Positions 36,401-45,933 are shown, counted from the stretch's first letter. The stretch: 53,056 bases of DNA from Thiotrichaceae bacterium UBA973 (GCA_002292815.1 DBBX01000001.1:5687-58742), one strand, 5' to 3'. Numbers and translations are program-made. Notes: generated by a model not told the origin, from the letters alone.

Positions 36401-37338
36401 AAGCTGGTAACAATGAAAATGACAAATTGCTTGTTGAACTAGAATCACTTTCATTACATGGAAGACAAACAGGAGTTGAATCAAGTCGGACTGAAATAAA
36501 TAAAATTCCCGAACTAGATGTCAAAATTGAAAATTTTAAATATAAAGATAATCAACTTGGTCGACTTGAGCTAAACACCAACAATGTTCAACATGGTATA
36601 AAAATCAGTAAGTTAAATTTTTCCAAACCCGGTTTTAACATTACCGCAAATGGAGAATGGATGCGCATTGATGATATAGACCGTTCCGAGTTTTATGCAT
36701 CATTAAGTTCTGACTCCATTGAAACAATGCTTGGTACATTTAATTATGATGCATCCAACATTCAAGATGGTGAAACTACCATTGAAATGAACATGAACTG
36801 GATGGACACACCTATGAATTTTTCTATGGATGAGTTCAATAGTGAACTGGACATGAAAATTGGTAAAGGACAATTCCTTGATATAGACCCTTCTGCTGGA
36901 AGATTATTTGGCCTGCTTAGTATTCAAACCTTGCCCAGAAGACTTGCGCTCGACTTTACAGATCTATTTAACAAGGGTTTTTCATTTGATAGTATTTCTG
37001 GTGATTTTAGTATTGAGCAAGGCCATGCATATACAAATGATCTTGAATTGATAGGGCCTGCCGCAAATATTGCAGTTAGTGGACGTGCCGGACTTATTGC
37101 ACAAGATTACGATCAAATCGCAACCATCACGCCAAAAGTTTCTAATAGCCTACCTGTTGCCAGTGCATTATTTGGTCCAATAGGTATAGGTGTTGGTGCT
37201 GTTATATATCTTACTGGTGAATTATTTAAATCTATACCGGATAAGATAGACAATATATTACGTTATCAATACAGTATAAAAGGCAGTTGGAAAAACCCTG
37301 ATATTGTGAAACTTAAAAAAGATAACAATAGTGGATAA
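33475..37338 (+). CDS. yhdP: YhdP-family AsmA-like envelope protein
   Basis: A 1287-residue protein with one N-terminal membrane helix (about residues 8-32), followed by a very long beta-rich periplasmic body and an AsmA-type C-terminal region (RLFGLLSIQTLPRRLALDFTD, then GRAGLIAQDYD). YhdP, TamB and YdbH are predicted lipid-bridge proteins carrying phospholipids from inner to outer membrane. Length and gene order after rng are as expected. Asn/Asp/Ser-rich composition is visible throughout. Confidence 0.93.
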   Translation: MLNRILTALYHFFWYLFAFIILSAAVMVTVVRLALPEIGVYNDEIQSWVSKQMNYPVVIEEMSAEWQGWRPNLYLSNIDLYTQDSSQLITKLDSAHISIDLIASIRAREITPNYLSVSGLDLSISRRHDGSLSISSDNDPGFNANSSKTSALSGWLLKQKHIILEKASVSWHDEKSPNKTTQFSNVKIQLKTDKQRVQIEADVSLPEQLGQSLSIKMDVSSNILTPKWGGSIYVEAEKFKAADFLSEYSVIDVDGIANFKLWTSWEESRLIDFNSELVYSDLSLNTIDHQLSINNIALKLFGQRVQNKNWLLNVEIDEAQTANSLWPASSYQINIDKDSNDNNKYSGYFSYLNIEEILPFIIAANVIPEKLKDVYKQQTIEGELTDLNVSYQPDSKTNSSFQFNTAFNNLELVSADKTHAISGLKGSLTANSEKTTIQLISKAAKVTLGSLYDKPLALSELNADIELINSETIELVIQNLEVATTNLSINSMGKIRFEEKSPFIDIVLHIDETSIENIPAYLPKQTRPKLRAWFNNALAGGKFLSGDLLFHGYLSDYPFDNAEGNFKTLINIENATLEYNEIWPAIDNFTAEIILNNDDLTVLSHSGYIFNAKINDLTGEIKNISRGNHKLDFAVSLKGHTNDATHFINQSPLKEKKSLREILNNVIGSFDLDLKLDIPLGKNNTTVEGLVAFTDATIESKIPGLSLEDVTGKVKFSNRKVWANDVQALFHGLPVSLTIPKIGPDQPYSEIYEISGLADKVFIVNQLNSFFPSLNNVGESINTYIDGETKWSLSLKKLISDNDITNRDIELSSDLKGVEINLPYPLGKSKEETRPFTLLTKLNDVSINKINFNFDNLFFTEVSLDNTKNLMVKNIFIGLGQQHSESPQTSETSMQGSIDKLNLSEWIDIFAINNTKQPGKTTFGQPRGISGELNVGKLRIINNDFDNVIIKLSNPLEGLKISFDGSEIKGHAQLIKAGNNENDKLLVELESLSLHGRQTGVESSRTEINKIPELDVKIENFKYKDNQLGRLELNTNNVQHGIKISKLNFSKPGFNITANGEWMRIDDIDRSEFYASLSSDSIETMLGTFNYDASNIQDGETTIEMNMNWMDTPMNFSMDEFNSELDMKIGKGQFLDIDPSAGRLFGLLSIQTLPRRLALDFTDLFNKGFSFDSISGDFSIEQGHAYTNDLELIGPAANIAVSGRAGLIAQDYDQIATITPKVSNSLPVASALFGPIGIGVGAVIYLTGELFKSIPDKIDNILRYQYSIKGSWKNPDIVKLKKDNNSG

Positions 37339-37427
37339 TGCTTTTGTAATGCGCGGCATTAAACATATCAAGTATCTACATACACAATCCCTTTATTAAA
37401 CATCATAGAATCATCAAGGACTAATTA

Positions 37428-37886
37428 ATGCAGTGGAAACCTAATACGACTGTTGCAGCTATTGTTGAACAAGATAGTCGCTTTCTACTCGTAGAAGAAT
37501 CGATCAATGGAAACCTGGTATTCAATCAACCAGCAGGACACCTTGAATACGGCGAAACGCTGATTGAAGCCGTCAAACGTGAAGTACTAGAAGAAACTGC
37601 CTGGGAATTTGAACCAGAATCATTAGTCGGTGTTTATCTTTATCCTAATCCGCACCGTCCAGATATTACTTATTTACGTTTTTGCTTTTATGGAAACTGT
37701 ATCAAAGAACACATAGGACAAGCTCTCGATGACGGCATCGTTCGTGCTGCTTGGTTAACATCAGAAGAGATTGAAAAAGAGCAAAAACGGCTGCGAAGTC
37801 CGCTAGTGTCTCGTTGTATCAAAGATTACCAAAGTGGAAAGCGCTATCCTCTCGATTTAATCCACCACTCCCTTATCAGTGAATAA
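37428..37886 (+). CDS. Nudix hydrolase (NudJ-like)
   Basis: A 152-residue Nudix protein. The Nudix box runs from G37 to about W59, with E43, R51, E52, E55 and E56 at the expected positions; the usual final glycine is Ala58. It overlaps the mnmA start by 8 bp, the same pairing as nudJ-mnmA in many Gammaproteobacteria. NudJ hydrolyses thiamin pyrophosphate and nucleoside di- or triphosphates. The exact substrate here is not provable. Confidence 0.9.
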   Translation: MQWKPNTTVAAIVEQDSRFLLVEESINGNLVFNQPAGHLEYGETLIEAVKREVLEETAWEFEPESLVGVYLYPNPHRPDITYLRFCFYGNCIKEHIGQALDDGIVRAAWLTSEEIEKEQKRLRSPLVSRCIKDYQSGKRYPLDLIHHSLISE

Positions 37887-38973
37887 AAAAACTAACAATA
37901 AAATTATCGTTGGCATCTCTGGAGGAGTCGATTCATCGGTAACGGCAATGTTACTGAAAGAACAAGGCTATGAAGTTGAGGCCTTATTCATGAAAAACTG
38001 GAATGACACAACTGAGGATGGTGCTTGTTTATGGGAAACCGATGTTGAAGATGCCATGATGGTTTGCGACAAACTCGACATCCCCTTAAATACTGTCGAT
38101 CTCTCTGCTGACTATTGGGATAAGGTCTTTAAGAATTTTCTCCGTGAGTACAAAAATGGACGCACTCCCAATCCTGATGTTTTGTGTAATCAGGAAATTA
38201 AATTCAAGGCGTTCCTGGAACACGCAGAAAATTTGGGGGCCGCTAAAATTGCCACAGGCCATTATGCTCGCACTCGACAACAATCAGATTCATTCGAGTT
38301 ACTAAAAGGACTTGATAAAAACAAGGATCAAAGTTATTTCTTATGCCGCTTAAATCAAACACAACTCCAAAAAGCGATGTTCCCCATTGGAGAACTTGAT
38401 AAAGCCGAAGTCAGACTGCGTGCCGAACAAGCAGGCTTAATTACACACGATAAAAAAGATAGCACCGGGATTTGTTTTATCGGCGAACAACCCTTTCGTC
38501 AATTCCTAAGTCGCTACATCCCTCCTGATCCTGGCAATATCAAGACGACGAATGGTAATACCATTGGCACACATGAAGGTGTTTTCTATTACACACTGGG
38601 GCAGCGACAAGGTTTAGGTATTGGCGGCGTCAAAGGTGCAAGTGATGCGCCCTGGTATGTTGTACAAAAAAATATTGAAGATAATGAATTAATCGTTGCC
38701 CAAGACCACGATCATCCCCTGCTCCACAATCATGGTCTAACGGCATCAAGCATTAACTGGGTTTCAGGGAAAATGCCTGATACTCCCTATCAATGTCAGG
38801 CAAAAAACCGTTATCGGCAAGCAGATCAAAGCTGCACTATCGAAAAAATTGAAAATGACCGGTGCAGCGTCACTTTTGACTCGTCTCAAAGAGCCATAAC
38901 ACCCGGCCAATTCATTGTATTTTATAAAGAAGATGCCTGTCTTGGCGGTGGAATAATCGATTCAGTACACTAG
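37879..38973 (+). CDS. mnmA: tRNA-specific 2-thiouridylase
   Basis: A 364-residue enzyme that thiolates U34 of tRNA-Glu, -Gln and -Lys. The PP-loop SGGVDSS is at 14-20. Catalytic cysteines are C103 (PDVLCNQEIKF) and C199 (STGICFIGE). GHYAR and the C-terminal OB-like region are present. The start is GTG at 37879, inside the last codons of the Nudix gene, giving translational coupling. No better start lies downstream before the PP-loop. Confidence 0.97.
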   Translation: MNKKTNNKIIVGISGGVDSSVTAMLLKEQGYEVEALFMKNWNDTTEDGACLWETDVEDAMMVCDKLDIPLNTVDLSADYWDKVFKNFLREYKNGRTPNPDVLCNQEIKFKAFLEHAENLGAAKIATGHYARTRQQSDSFELLKGLDKNKDQSYFLCRLNQTQLQKAMFPIGELDKAEVRLRAEQAGLITHDKKDSTGICFIGEQPFRQFLSRYIPPDPGNIKTTNGNTIGTHEGVFYYTLGQRQGLGIGGVKGASDAPWYVVQKNIEDNELIVAQDHDHPLLHNHGLTASSINWVSGKMPDTPYQCQAKNRYRQADQSCTIEKIENDRCSVTFDSSQRAITPGQFIVFYKEDACLGGGIIDSVH

Positions 38974-39003
38974 GGTTGCACCAAAATAAGTCAAAAATTC
39001 GAT

Positions 39004-39032
39004 TAAACATTAGCGAGATCTTCATTTATACT
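39004..39032 (+). promoter_or_regulatory. Predicted acnB promoter
   Basis: TAAACA (39004-39009), a 17-bp spacer and TATACT (39027-39032), 65 bp before the acnB start. The -35 matches the consensus at four of six positions. No operator is recognised. Confidence 0.4.
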
Positions 39033-39096
39033 AGCCGCCCTTCGATTGGAGGCTATATTTAGGCATCCATCAGAGAATTATTAAAGGAGAAGTGTT

Positions 39097-41712
39097 TTGC
39101 TCGAAGTTTATCGCCAACATATACAAGAACGGGCCGACCAAGGAGTCGTGCCACAACCATTATCAGCGGAACAAACAGCTGAACTAGTTGCGTTACTAAA
39201 GAATCCACCTGCTGGAGAGGAAGACGTTATCCTCGATCTGATTACAAATCGTATCCCAGCCGGTGTTGACCAAGCAGCCTATGTCAAAGCAGGTTTTCTA
39301 GCCGCCATAACCAAAGGCGAAGCAGAATCTCCTTTAATCGATAAAGTGAAAGCCGTCGAACTTCTGGGAACAATGCTAGGTGGCTACAACATTGTGCCAT
39401 TAATTGACTGTCTAGATGATGACGCTCTGGCAGTAGCGGCTGTAGAAGCACTATCACACACCTTATTAATGTTCGATGCATTTCATGATGTGAAAGAAAA
39501 GGCCGATGCTGGCAACGAACATGCGAAAAAAATTATTCAATCATGGGCCGATGCCGAGTGGTTTACTTCTAAGCCAAAATTGGCTGAGAAAATAACTGTC
39601 ACCGTATTCAAAGTTTCAGGCGAAACCAACACCGATGACCTCTCACCAGCTCCCGATGCATGGTCACGTCCCGATATTCCATTGCATGCATTAGCCATGT
39701 TAAAGATGGAACGTGAGGGTATAACACCCGATAAGCCAGGTGAAATCGGCTGCATCAAACAAATCGAGACATTGAAGGCAAAAGGCCATCCGCTTGCTTA
39801 TGTTGGTGATGTTGTCGGCACCGGTTCTTCACGTAAATCAGCGACCAACTCTGTGCTCTGGCACATGGGCGATGATATTCCGTTTATTCCAAACAAACGT
39901 GATGGCGGTTATTGCCTTGGCGGCAAGATAGCTCCTATCTTCTTCAACACTATGGAAGATGCAGGTGCCCTGCCCATTGAATGCGATGTCAGTAAAATGA
40001 ACATGGGCGATGTCATCGATATCTACCCTTATGAAGGCAAGGTCAAAAATGCCGAAACCGGTGAAGAGCTTTGTGACTTTTTATTAAAGACCGACATCAT
40101 CCTTGATGAAGTACAGGCCGGTGGACGAATTCCATTAATCATTGGTCGTGGTCTAACAACGCGTGCTCGTGAAGCATTGGGATTAAAAACTAGCGATTTA
40201 TTCCGTGTGCCTGTACCCGCAAATGACACAGGCAAAGGTTATACCTTGGCACAGAAAATGGTGGGTCGAGCTTGCGGTGTTGAGGGTATTCGACCAGGCA
40301 CTTACTGCGAGCCCAATATGACCACGGTTGGTTCACAAGATACAACGGGGCCAATGACGCGCGATGAGTTAAAAGATCTGGCTTGTCTTGGTTTTTCTAC
40401 CGACCTGGTTATGCAGTCATTTTGTCATACTGCAGCGTATCCAAAACCGATAGATGAAATCACCCATCATACCCTACCTGATTTTATTCAGACCCGCGGT
40501 GGTGTGGCCTTAAGACCGGGTGATGGCATCATTCATTCCTGGTTAAATCGTATGTTATTACCTGACACAGTAGGAACAGGTGGCGATTCACATACGCGTT
40601 TTCCGATTGGCATTTCCTTTCCAGCCGGTTCTGGCCTGGTCGCCTTTGCTGCGGCTACCGGTGTGATGCCACTGGATATGCCGGAGTCTGTTTTAGTACG
40701 TTTCAAAGGTGAGATGCAACCCGGTATTACCTTACGTGATTTGGTTAATGCAATTCCTCTGGCCGCAATTAAGTCAGGCGACATGACAGTAGCAAAAGAA
40801 GGTAAAAAGAATATATTCTCAGGTCGCATATTAGAGATTGAAGGGTTACCTAATCTTAAATGTGAACAAGCATTCGAACTATCTGATGCCAGTGCAGAAC
40901 GATCAGCCGGTGGCTGTACCATCCGCTTAGGCAAAGAATCCATCATTGAATACTTAGAATCTAATATTACGTTATTGCGTTGGATGATAAGCGAAGATTA
41001 TGGTGATGCACGTACACTTGAACGCCGCGCAAAGGCCATGGAAGAATGGATTGCGAACCCAGTCTTGATGGAACCTGACACGGATGCAGAGTACGCGAAG
41101 ATCTTTGAAATCGACCTGAATGAAATCAAAGAACCTATATTAGCCTGCCCGAATGATCCCGATGATGTAAAAACATTATCAGAGGTCGCTGGCACCAAAA
41201 TAGACGAAGTCTTCATTGGTTCTTGCATGACAAACATTGGACATTTCCGTGCAGCTGGTAAGATGCTAGATAAAGTCGGGGGTGCAATCCCAACGCAACT
41301 CTGGATATCACCGCCAACCAAGATGGATCAACATCAACTAACGGAAGAAGGTTATTACACTATATTTGAAAAAACGGGTGCTAATTTAGAAATGCCAGGT
41401 TGCTCGCTTTGTATGGGTAATCAGGCACGCGTTAAAGAAAAATCTACTGTAGTGTCTACTTCAACGCGTAACTTTCCAAATCGATTAGGCGATGGGGCAA
41501 ATGTCTATTTGGCATCTGCTGAAATAGCCGCTGTATCTTCCATCTTGGGTCATATCCCGACCATGGATGAATATATGCAATTCGCAGCAGATCTCGACCC
41601 AATGGCGGCAGATGTTTATCGCTACCTTAACTTCGACGAGATCGAATCGTTTCAAAAGAGTGCTTCACAAGCACAATCAAAACTTGAATCAATTCCGGTT
41701 ACTGTTGCCTAG
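39097..41712 (+). CDS. acnB: Aconitate hydratase B
   Basis: An 871-residue bifunctional aconitase / 2-methylisocitrate dehydratase. It has the AcnB-specific layout: N-terminal HEAT-like domain, then the swivel domain (TNTDDLSPAPDAWSRPDIP), then the catalytic domain. The 4Fe-4S ligands lie in SCMTNIGHFR and GCSLCMGNQ near the C-terminus. The start is TTG, with AAAGGAG 7 bp upstream. The protein begins MLEVYRQHI, matching known AcnB starts, so the TTG is credible. It serves the TCA cycle. A large hairpin follows. Confidence 0.97.
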   Translation: MLEVYRQHIQERADQGVVPQPLSAEQTAELVALLKNPPAGEEDVILDLITNRIPAGVDQAAYVKAGFLAAITKGEAESPLIDKVKAVELLGTMLGGYNIVPLIDCLDDDALAVAAVEALSHTLLMFDAFHDVKEKADAGNEHAKKIIQSWADAEWFTSKPKLAEKITVTVFKVSGETNTDDLSPAPDAWSRPDIPLHALAMLKMEREGITPDKPGEIGCIKQIETLKAKGHPLAYVGDVVGTGSSRKSATNSVLWHMGDDIPFIPNKRDGGYCLGGKIAPIFFNTMEDAGALPIECDVSKMNMGDVIDIYPYEGKVKNAETGEELCDFLLKTDIILDEVQAGGRIPLIIGRGLTTRAREALGLKTSDLFRVPVPANDTGKGYTLAQKMVGRACGVEGIRPGTYCEPNMTTVGSQDTTGPMTRDELKDLACLGFSTDLVMQSFCHTAAYPKPIDEITHHTLPDFIQTRGGVALRPGDGIIHSWLNRMLLPDTVGTGGDSHTRFPIGISFPAGSGLVAFAAATGVMPLDMPESVLVRFKGEMQPGITLRDLVNAIPLAAIKSGDMTVAKEGKKNIFSGRILEIEGLPNLKCEQAFELSDASAERSAGGCTIRLGKESIIEYLESNITLLRWMISEDYGDARTLERRAKAMEEWIANPVLMEPDTDAEYAKIFEIDLNEIKEPILACPNDPDDVKTLSEVAGTKIDEVFIGSCMTNIGHFRAAGKMLDKVGGAIPTQLWISPPTKMDQHQLTEEGYYTIFEKTGANLEMPGCSLCMGNQARVKEKSTVVSTSTRNFPNRLGDGANVYLASAEIAAVSSILGHIPTMDEYMQFAADLDPMAADVYRYLNFDEIESFQKSASQAQSKLESIPVTVA

Positions 41713-41797
41713 TGGATTTCACTAAGGTGTGATTATCGTTTTGTGCTCGGCAACTTGCTCATAGCGTTTCTCTAGCACCTACGTCCATGTATGCACA

Positions 41798-41840
41798 GTA
41801 GACAAATAAAGGCGACTAAAAGTCGCCTTTATTTGTCTAC
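41798..41840. terminator. Long perfect hairpin between acnB and the receiver gene
   Basis: A perfect 20-bp inverted repeat with a three-base AAA loop. The core is GGCGACT/AGTCGCC (41811-41817 with 41821-41827), flanked by AT-rich arms that also pair. T-rich on one side and A-rich on the other, it works as a bidirectional terminator for the convergent genes. The arms are longer than most terminators. Confidence 0.85.
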
Positions 41841-41859
41841 GATTTGTCGTTACTACTAA

Positions 41860-42237
41860 CTAAATCAAACTACCGCCCGATACGGCAATAAAACCATCAA
41901 TAACCTTTTCGAGCCCCCTCATTTCCATATCTTTTACAATGTATTCGTCACAACCTGCGGCAGCCGCTTTTTCCCTATCTTCTTCTGAATCTAACGCAGA
42001 AAATACAACTATTGGATTAGTAAAACCCTGTTTTCTTAGCTGTCGTGTTGTTTCGAAACCATCCATATCAGGCATATTTAAATCCATCAAGATTAGATCT
42101 GGTTTCGCATTCACACAAAAATCTAACGCTGCTTGTCCACCTGTTTGGGAAAGTATCTGATATCCTGAGTTCGCCAAGACTACCCCCACGAGCTCAATCA
42201 TCTCTTCATTATCATCAACATATAATATGGTCTTCAT
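41860..42237 (-). CDS. Single-domain response regulator (receiver only)
   Basis: A 125-residue CheY-like receiver. The acidic pair is D8/D9, the phospho-acceptor is D51 (LILMDLNMPDMDG), S78 is at the usual Ser/Thr switch position, and K100 (YIVKD) completes the site. There is no output domain and no kinase nearby, so the partner is unknown. It lies between acnB and the fumarase gene on the opposite strand. The similarity is to hybrid-kinase receivers more than to motility CheY. Confidence 0.9.
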   Translation of the reverse strand: MKTILYVDDNEEMIELVGVVLANSGYQILSQTGGQAALDFCVNAKPDLILMDLNMPDMDGFETTRQLRKQGFTNPIVVFSALDSEEDREKAAAAGCDEYIVKDMEMRGLEKVIDGFIAVSGGSLI

Positions 42238-42331
42238 GAAATTCTCCTTTCGGAAATAGATAGATTAATAAACCCAACTAAATGTAACTTCGATATATCC
42301 TATTATAATATAAATCTTAAAGCTTTAATTA

Positions 42332-42369
42332 TTGATTTACATCATGAAGTAACATTTTTTCGGTATAAT
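42332..42369 (+). promoter_or_regulatory. FNR/CRP-type box and -10 element upstream of fumarase
   Basis: TTGATTTACATCAT (42332-42345) matches the FNR consensus TTGATnnnnATCAA at nine of ten fixed positions. A perfect TATAAT -10 is at 42364-42369, with no clear -35, as in activator-dependent promoters. The distance from box centre to -10 is about 4 bp shorter than in a standard class II FNR promoter. Oxygen control is therefore likely but not certain. Confidence 0.5.
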
Positions 42370-42413
42370 GACCCTTATTCATAAGGAACCTAAAGAGACT
42401 TAGAAATCCAAAG

Positions 42414-43931
42414 ATGACAACAATAAAACAAAATGATTTGATAGAAAGCGTCGCCGACGCCTTACAATATATTTCTTATTACCATCCATTAGATTTCATA
42501 CAGGCAGTCAATGATGCCTATGAGATGGAAGAATCAGGCGCTGCTAAAGACGCCATGGCACAGATACTGATTAATTCACGCATGTGTGCCGAGGGTCATC
42601 GCCCTATCTGTCAGGACACGGGCATCGTCACAATCTTTATAAGAGTAGGTATGGATATCCAATGGGATGCCGAACTGTCCGTTGCAGACATGATCAATGA
42701 AGGTGTACGTCGAGCTTACAATCATCCGGATAATAAATTACGTGCATCAATCATGGCTGACCCAGCAGGTGCCAGAAAAAACACGGGCGACAACACTCCT
42801 GCCGTTATTCATATGGAAATCGTCAAAGGTAATAAAGTCGATGTACAAGTCGCAGCCAAGGGTGGCGGCTCGGAAGCGAAATCAAAATTCGTTATGTTAA
42901 ACCCCTCTGACGATATCGTTGATTGGGTGGTTAAAACCGTACCCACAATGGGTGCCGGTTGGTGCCCCCCGGGCATGTTAGGTATCGGCATTGGTGGTAC
43001 AGCAGAAAAAGCCATGCTCATGGCGAAAGATTCATTAATGGAATCGATTGATATACAAGAGTTAAAAGCGCGTGGTGCAAAAAATAAAGTTGAAGAACTA
43101 AGACTTGAGATTTATCAACGAGTCAATGAACTTGGTATCGGTGCACAAGGTCTCGGTGGCTTAACCACTGTATTAGATGTAAAGATAAAAGACTATCCAA
43201 CGCATGCGGCGAACAAACCCGTTGCTATGATTCCCAACTGTGCAGCGACACGTCATGCACATTTTGTGTTAGATGGTTCTGGCCCTGCATTACAAACACC
43301 ACCTGATTTAGATGACTGGCCAAAAGTCACCTGGGATGTTGGGCCTTCGGCTAGGCGAGTTAACCTTGATACGGTGACAGCAGAAGACATAAAAGAATGG
43401 CAACCGGGCGACACCATTCTACTTTCAGGAAAAATGTTGACTGGTCGCGATGCCGCCCATAAAAAGATTCAGGACTTGTTTGATAAGGGCGAACCTTTAC
43501 CCCAGGGTGTCGATTTCAAAAATCGCTTTATCTATTACGTCGGTCCAGTCGATGCCGTCCGTGAAGAAGTCGTTGGCCCTGCCGGTCCCACTACTGCAAC
43601 ACGCATGGATAAGTTTACCGAAATGATGTTGGATAAAATCGGTTTGATCGGCATGGTCGGTAAAGCAGAGCGCGGGCCGATGGGTATTGACGCTATCAAG
43701 AAACACAAAGCCGTTTATCTAATGGCCGTCGGTGGCGCTGCCTATCTTGTATCAAAAGCAATTACGCATTCAGAAGTTATTGCTTTCCCGGAATTAGGCA
43801 TGGAAGCAATACATGAATTCGAAGTAAAGGATATGCCAGTAACAGTTGCTGTAGATGTTAACGGTAACTCAGTTCATCAAACTGGACCACAAACATGGCA
43901 GAAGATTATTCTACAAAGAAAAACCGCATAG
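42414..43931 (+). CDS. Class I fumarate hydratase
   Basis: A 505-residue iron-sulfur fumarase of the FumA/FumB type. The N-terminal part carries a cysteine in RPICQDTG, and GGGSEAKS and WCPPGMLGIGIGGT follow. The C-terminal beta-domain has LLSGKMLTGRDAAHKK. It is a single-chain form. It hydrates fumarate to malate. An upstream FNR-type box suggests use at low oxygen, as for fumB in E. coli. It is complete and monocistronic in appearance. Confidence 0.95.
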   Translation: MTTIKQNDLIESVADALQYISYYHPLDFIQAVNDAYEMEESGAAKDAMAQILINSRMCAEGHRPICQDTGIVTIFIRVGMDIQWDAELSVADMINEGVRRAYNHPDNKLRASIMADPAGARKNTGDNTPAVIHMEIVKGNKVDVQVAAKGGGSEAKSKFVMLNPSDDIVDWVVKTVPTMGAGWCPPGMLGIGIGGTAEKAMLMAKDSLMESIDIQELKARGAKNKVEELRLEIYQRVNELGIGAQGLGGLTTVLDVKIKDYPTHAANKPVAMIPNCAATRHAHFVLDGSGPALQTPPDLDDWPKVTWDVGPSARRVNLDTVTAEDIKEWQPGDTILLSGKMLTGRDAAHKKIQDLFDKGEPLPQGVDFKNRFIYYVGPVDAVREEVVGPAGPTTATRMDKFTEMMLDKIGLIGMVGKAERGPMGIDAIKKHKAVYLMAVGGAAYLVSKAITHSEVIAFPELGMEAIHEFEVKDMPVTVAVDVNGNSVHQTGPQTWQKIILQRKTA

Positions 43932-44043
43932 TTATACATTAGAGACACGAACGAATTAATCAGCATCAAGGATGAAATACCATCACTTTTATCACATTAC
44001 CGAATATCACATTAATCAACCTTTCTGAAAGAATAATATATAG

Positions 44044-45933
44044 ATGAATCATTCGACTCTGATAAGCCAGAGACCAGTAAAGATTGGGTTGCGAACTACG
44101 CTAAATATTCTGTTTCCTTACTTAGTTGAGAAAATACTAGAACAAATTAAAAGTATCTGGTTTATTGTCGCTTACCTCTGTTTTTTCCAGATAGTTGTCC
44201 TAGGTTTGCCTGTGATTTTTGCGACGATGGTGACGGCGGGTATCGCCATTGTCGCAATTGGCCTGATGTTTTTTATGGAAGGTCTACGCCTGGGATTAAT
44301 GCCACTTGGAGAAACAATCGGAACACATCTACCACGTAAAACTAAACTGCCCATTATACTATTCTTTGCATTTCTTCTGGGTATTGGTGCTACCTTGGCA
44401 GAACCAGCAATTGCTGTTCTTAAAGCAGCGGGAAGTGGGGTAAAACCAAACCAAGCACCATTACTCTATAGTTTGCTCAACGACTTTGCGCTACAACTTG
44501 TTGCTGCCATAGGTATTGGAGTAGGTGCTGCCGTGGCGTTGGGCGTATTACGGTTTTTCTATAACTGGTCGCTAAAGGTACTTATCATTCCACTAATTCT
44601 CACTTTGACTGGTTTGACACTATGGTCATTCAATAATGAGATACTTAGCCCGATCATCGGCCTGGCCTGGGACTCTGGTGCTGTTACCACAGGACCAGTC
44701 ACTGTACCTTTGGTGCTAGCTCTCGGGATAGGTGTATGTCGCATCGTTGGGAAAGGTGACATGACCACAAATGGCTTTGGCATCGTGACATTAGCGTCTT
44801 TATTTCCAATTCTGGCAGTATTGATACTTGGCAATTTTCATTATTTAAAGGGCGATTACTATGGCGCAGATCACTACATAGGCCAGCTAGAACCTATTGA
44901 AGAGGTGGATAATACCTCACAATTAACCAGCAAGCCGATTTTACAGTCCGAGGTATTTTCCGAAGCTGAATTTGCTCATTATCTTATAACTAATGAAATA
45001 CCCGACGAAACAGAGATCCAATATAAAGGTGGCAAAGTAAGTCTAGTGGATGGACAAATCATTCATGACGATACATCCATCATCATCGTTAAAAAAATCA
45101 GTCAGGTAAGACCCTATGATGATGATGACTGGGACCCTCAGAGTAACTTCATATCAAGCTTGCAAGAAACTGCCACAGCAGCTCTAAAAGCAATACTTCC
45201 TCTTTGCCTTTTTTTGTTTCTTACACTGAAATTTATATTGCAAGAAAGATTGGCAGATGTACAAATGGTCATAATTGGTATCATTTTCGCTGTCCTCGGT
45301 ATGGCGATGTTTGGATTGGGTATTAACCTAGGTCTTACACCATTAGGAACGCAACTCGGTAGCAATATTCCATCGGTGTTTGCTTCGGTTTCCCCATGGG
45401 GAATGCTCGGACAACATGGGCCTATAATAAGCGATGGTATTGGAGGCAGGCTAGTTGCAATCTTGTTTGGTTTTTTTCTTGGCTACGGTGCCACACTCGC
45501 TGAACCAGCACTAAATGCGCTTGGCGAGACGGTTGAAAAAATCACAGTTGGTGCATTTCGTAAATCGTTACTTATGCAATCTGTTGCTTTGGGCGTTGCC
45601 ATTGGTATTGGTGCAGGTGTATGTAAAATTGCATTCAATATCCCATTAGTATATTTATTACTGCCACCATATATGTTGTTGTGCATCCTTACTTGGATCT
45701 CATCAGAAGAATTCGTTAACTTCGGCTGGGACAGTGCGGGTGTTACCACAGGACCAATCACCGTGCCACTTGTACTAGCAATGGGTCTCGGTATCGGTGC
45801 GAACGTGCCAGGTGTAAGCAATGGCTTTGGTGTTTTAGCGTTGGCTTCAGTAGGCCCAATAATAACGGTGTTAACTGTTGGTCTTTTGGTTGCACGCGCT
45901 CAAGCCAAGATGGATATTGAAAACGAGAGATGA
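44044..45933 (+). CDS. DUF1538 integral membrane protein
   Basis: A 629-residue polytopic membrane protein built from two homologous halves. GATLAEPA occurs at 115-122 and again at 482-489. WDSGAVTTGP (209-218) is mirrored by WDSAGVTTGP (562-571), each followed by PxTVPLVLA. About 100 soluble residues (270-370) link the halves. This inverted- or tandem-repeat build with re-entrant-looking motifs is typical of transporters or channels. The family has no established substrate that I can name. Its stop overlaps the start of the PII-like gene (ATGA), so the pair is translationally coupled and probably forms a regulated transporter. Confidence 0.88.
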   Translation: MNHSTLISQRPVKIGLRTTLNILFPYLVEKILEQIKSIWFIVAYLCFFQIVVLGLPVIFATMVTAGIAIVAIGLMFFMEGLRLGLMPLGETIGTHLPRKTKLPIILFFAFLLGIGATLAEPAIAVLKAAGSGVKPNQAPLLYSLLNDFALQLVAAIGIGVGAAVALGVLRFFYNWSLKVLIIPLILTLTGLTLWSFNNEILSPIIGLAWDSGAVTTGPVTVPLVLALGIGVCRIVGKGDMTTNGFGIVTLASLFPILAVLILGNFHYLKGDYYGADHYIGQLEPIEEVDNTSQLTSKPILQSEVFSEAEFAHYLITNEIPDETEIQYKGGKVSLVDGQIIHDDTSIIIVKKISQVRPYDDDDWDPQSNFISSLQETATAALKAILPLCLFLFLTLKFILQERLADVQMVIIGIIFAVLGMAMFGLGINLGLTPLGTQLGSNIPSVFASVSPWGMLGQHGPIISDGIGGRLVAILFGFFLGYGATLAEPALNALGETVEKITVGAFRKSLLMQSVALGVAIGIGAGVCKIAFNIPLVYLLLPPYMLLCILTWISSEEFVNFGWDSAGVTTGPITVPLVLAMGLGIGANVPGVSNGFGVLALASVGPIITVLTVGLLVARAQAKMDIENER

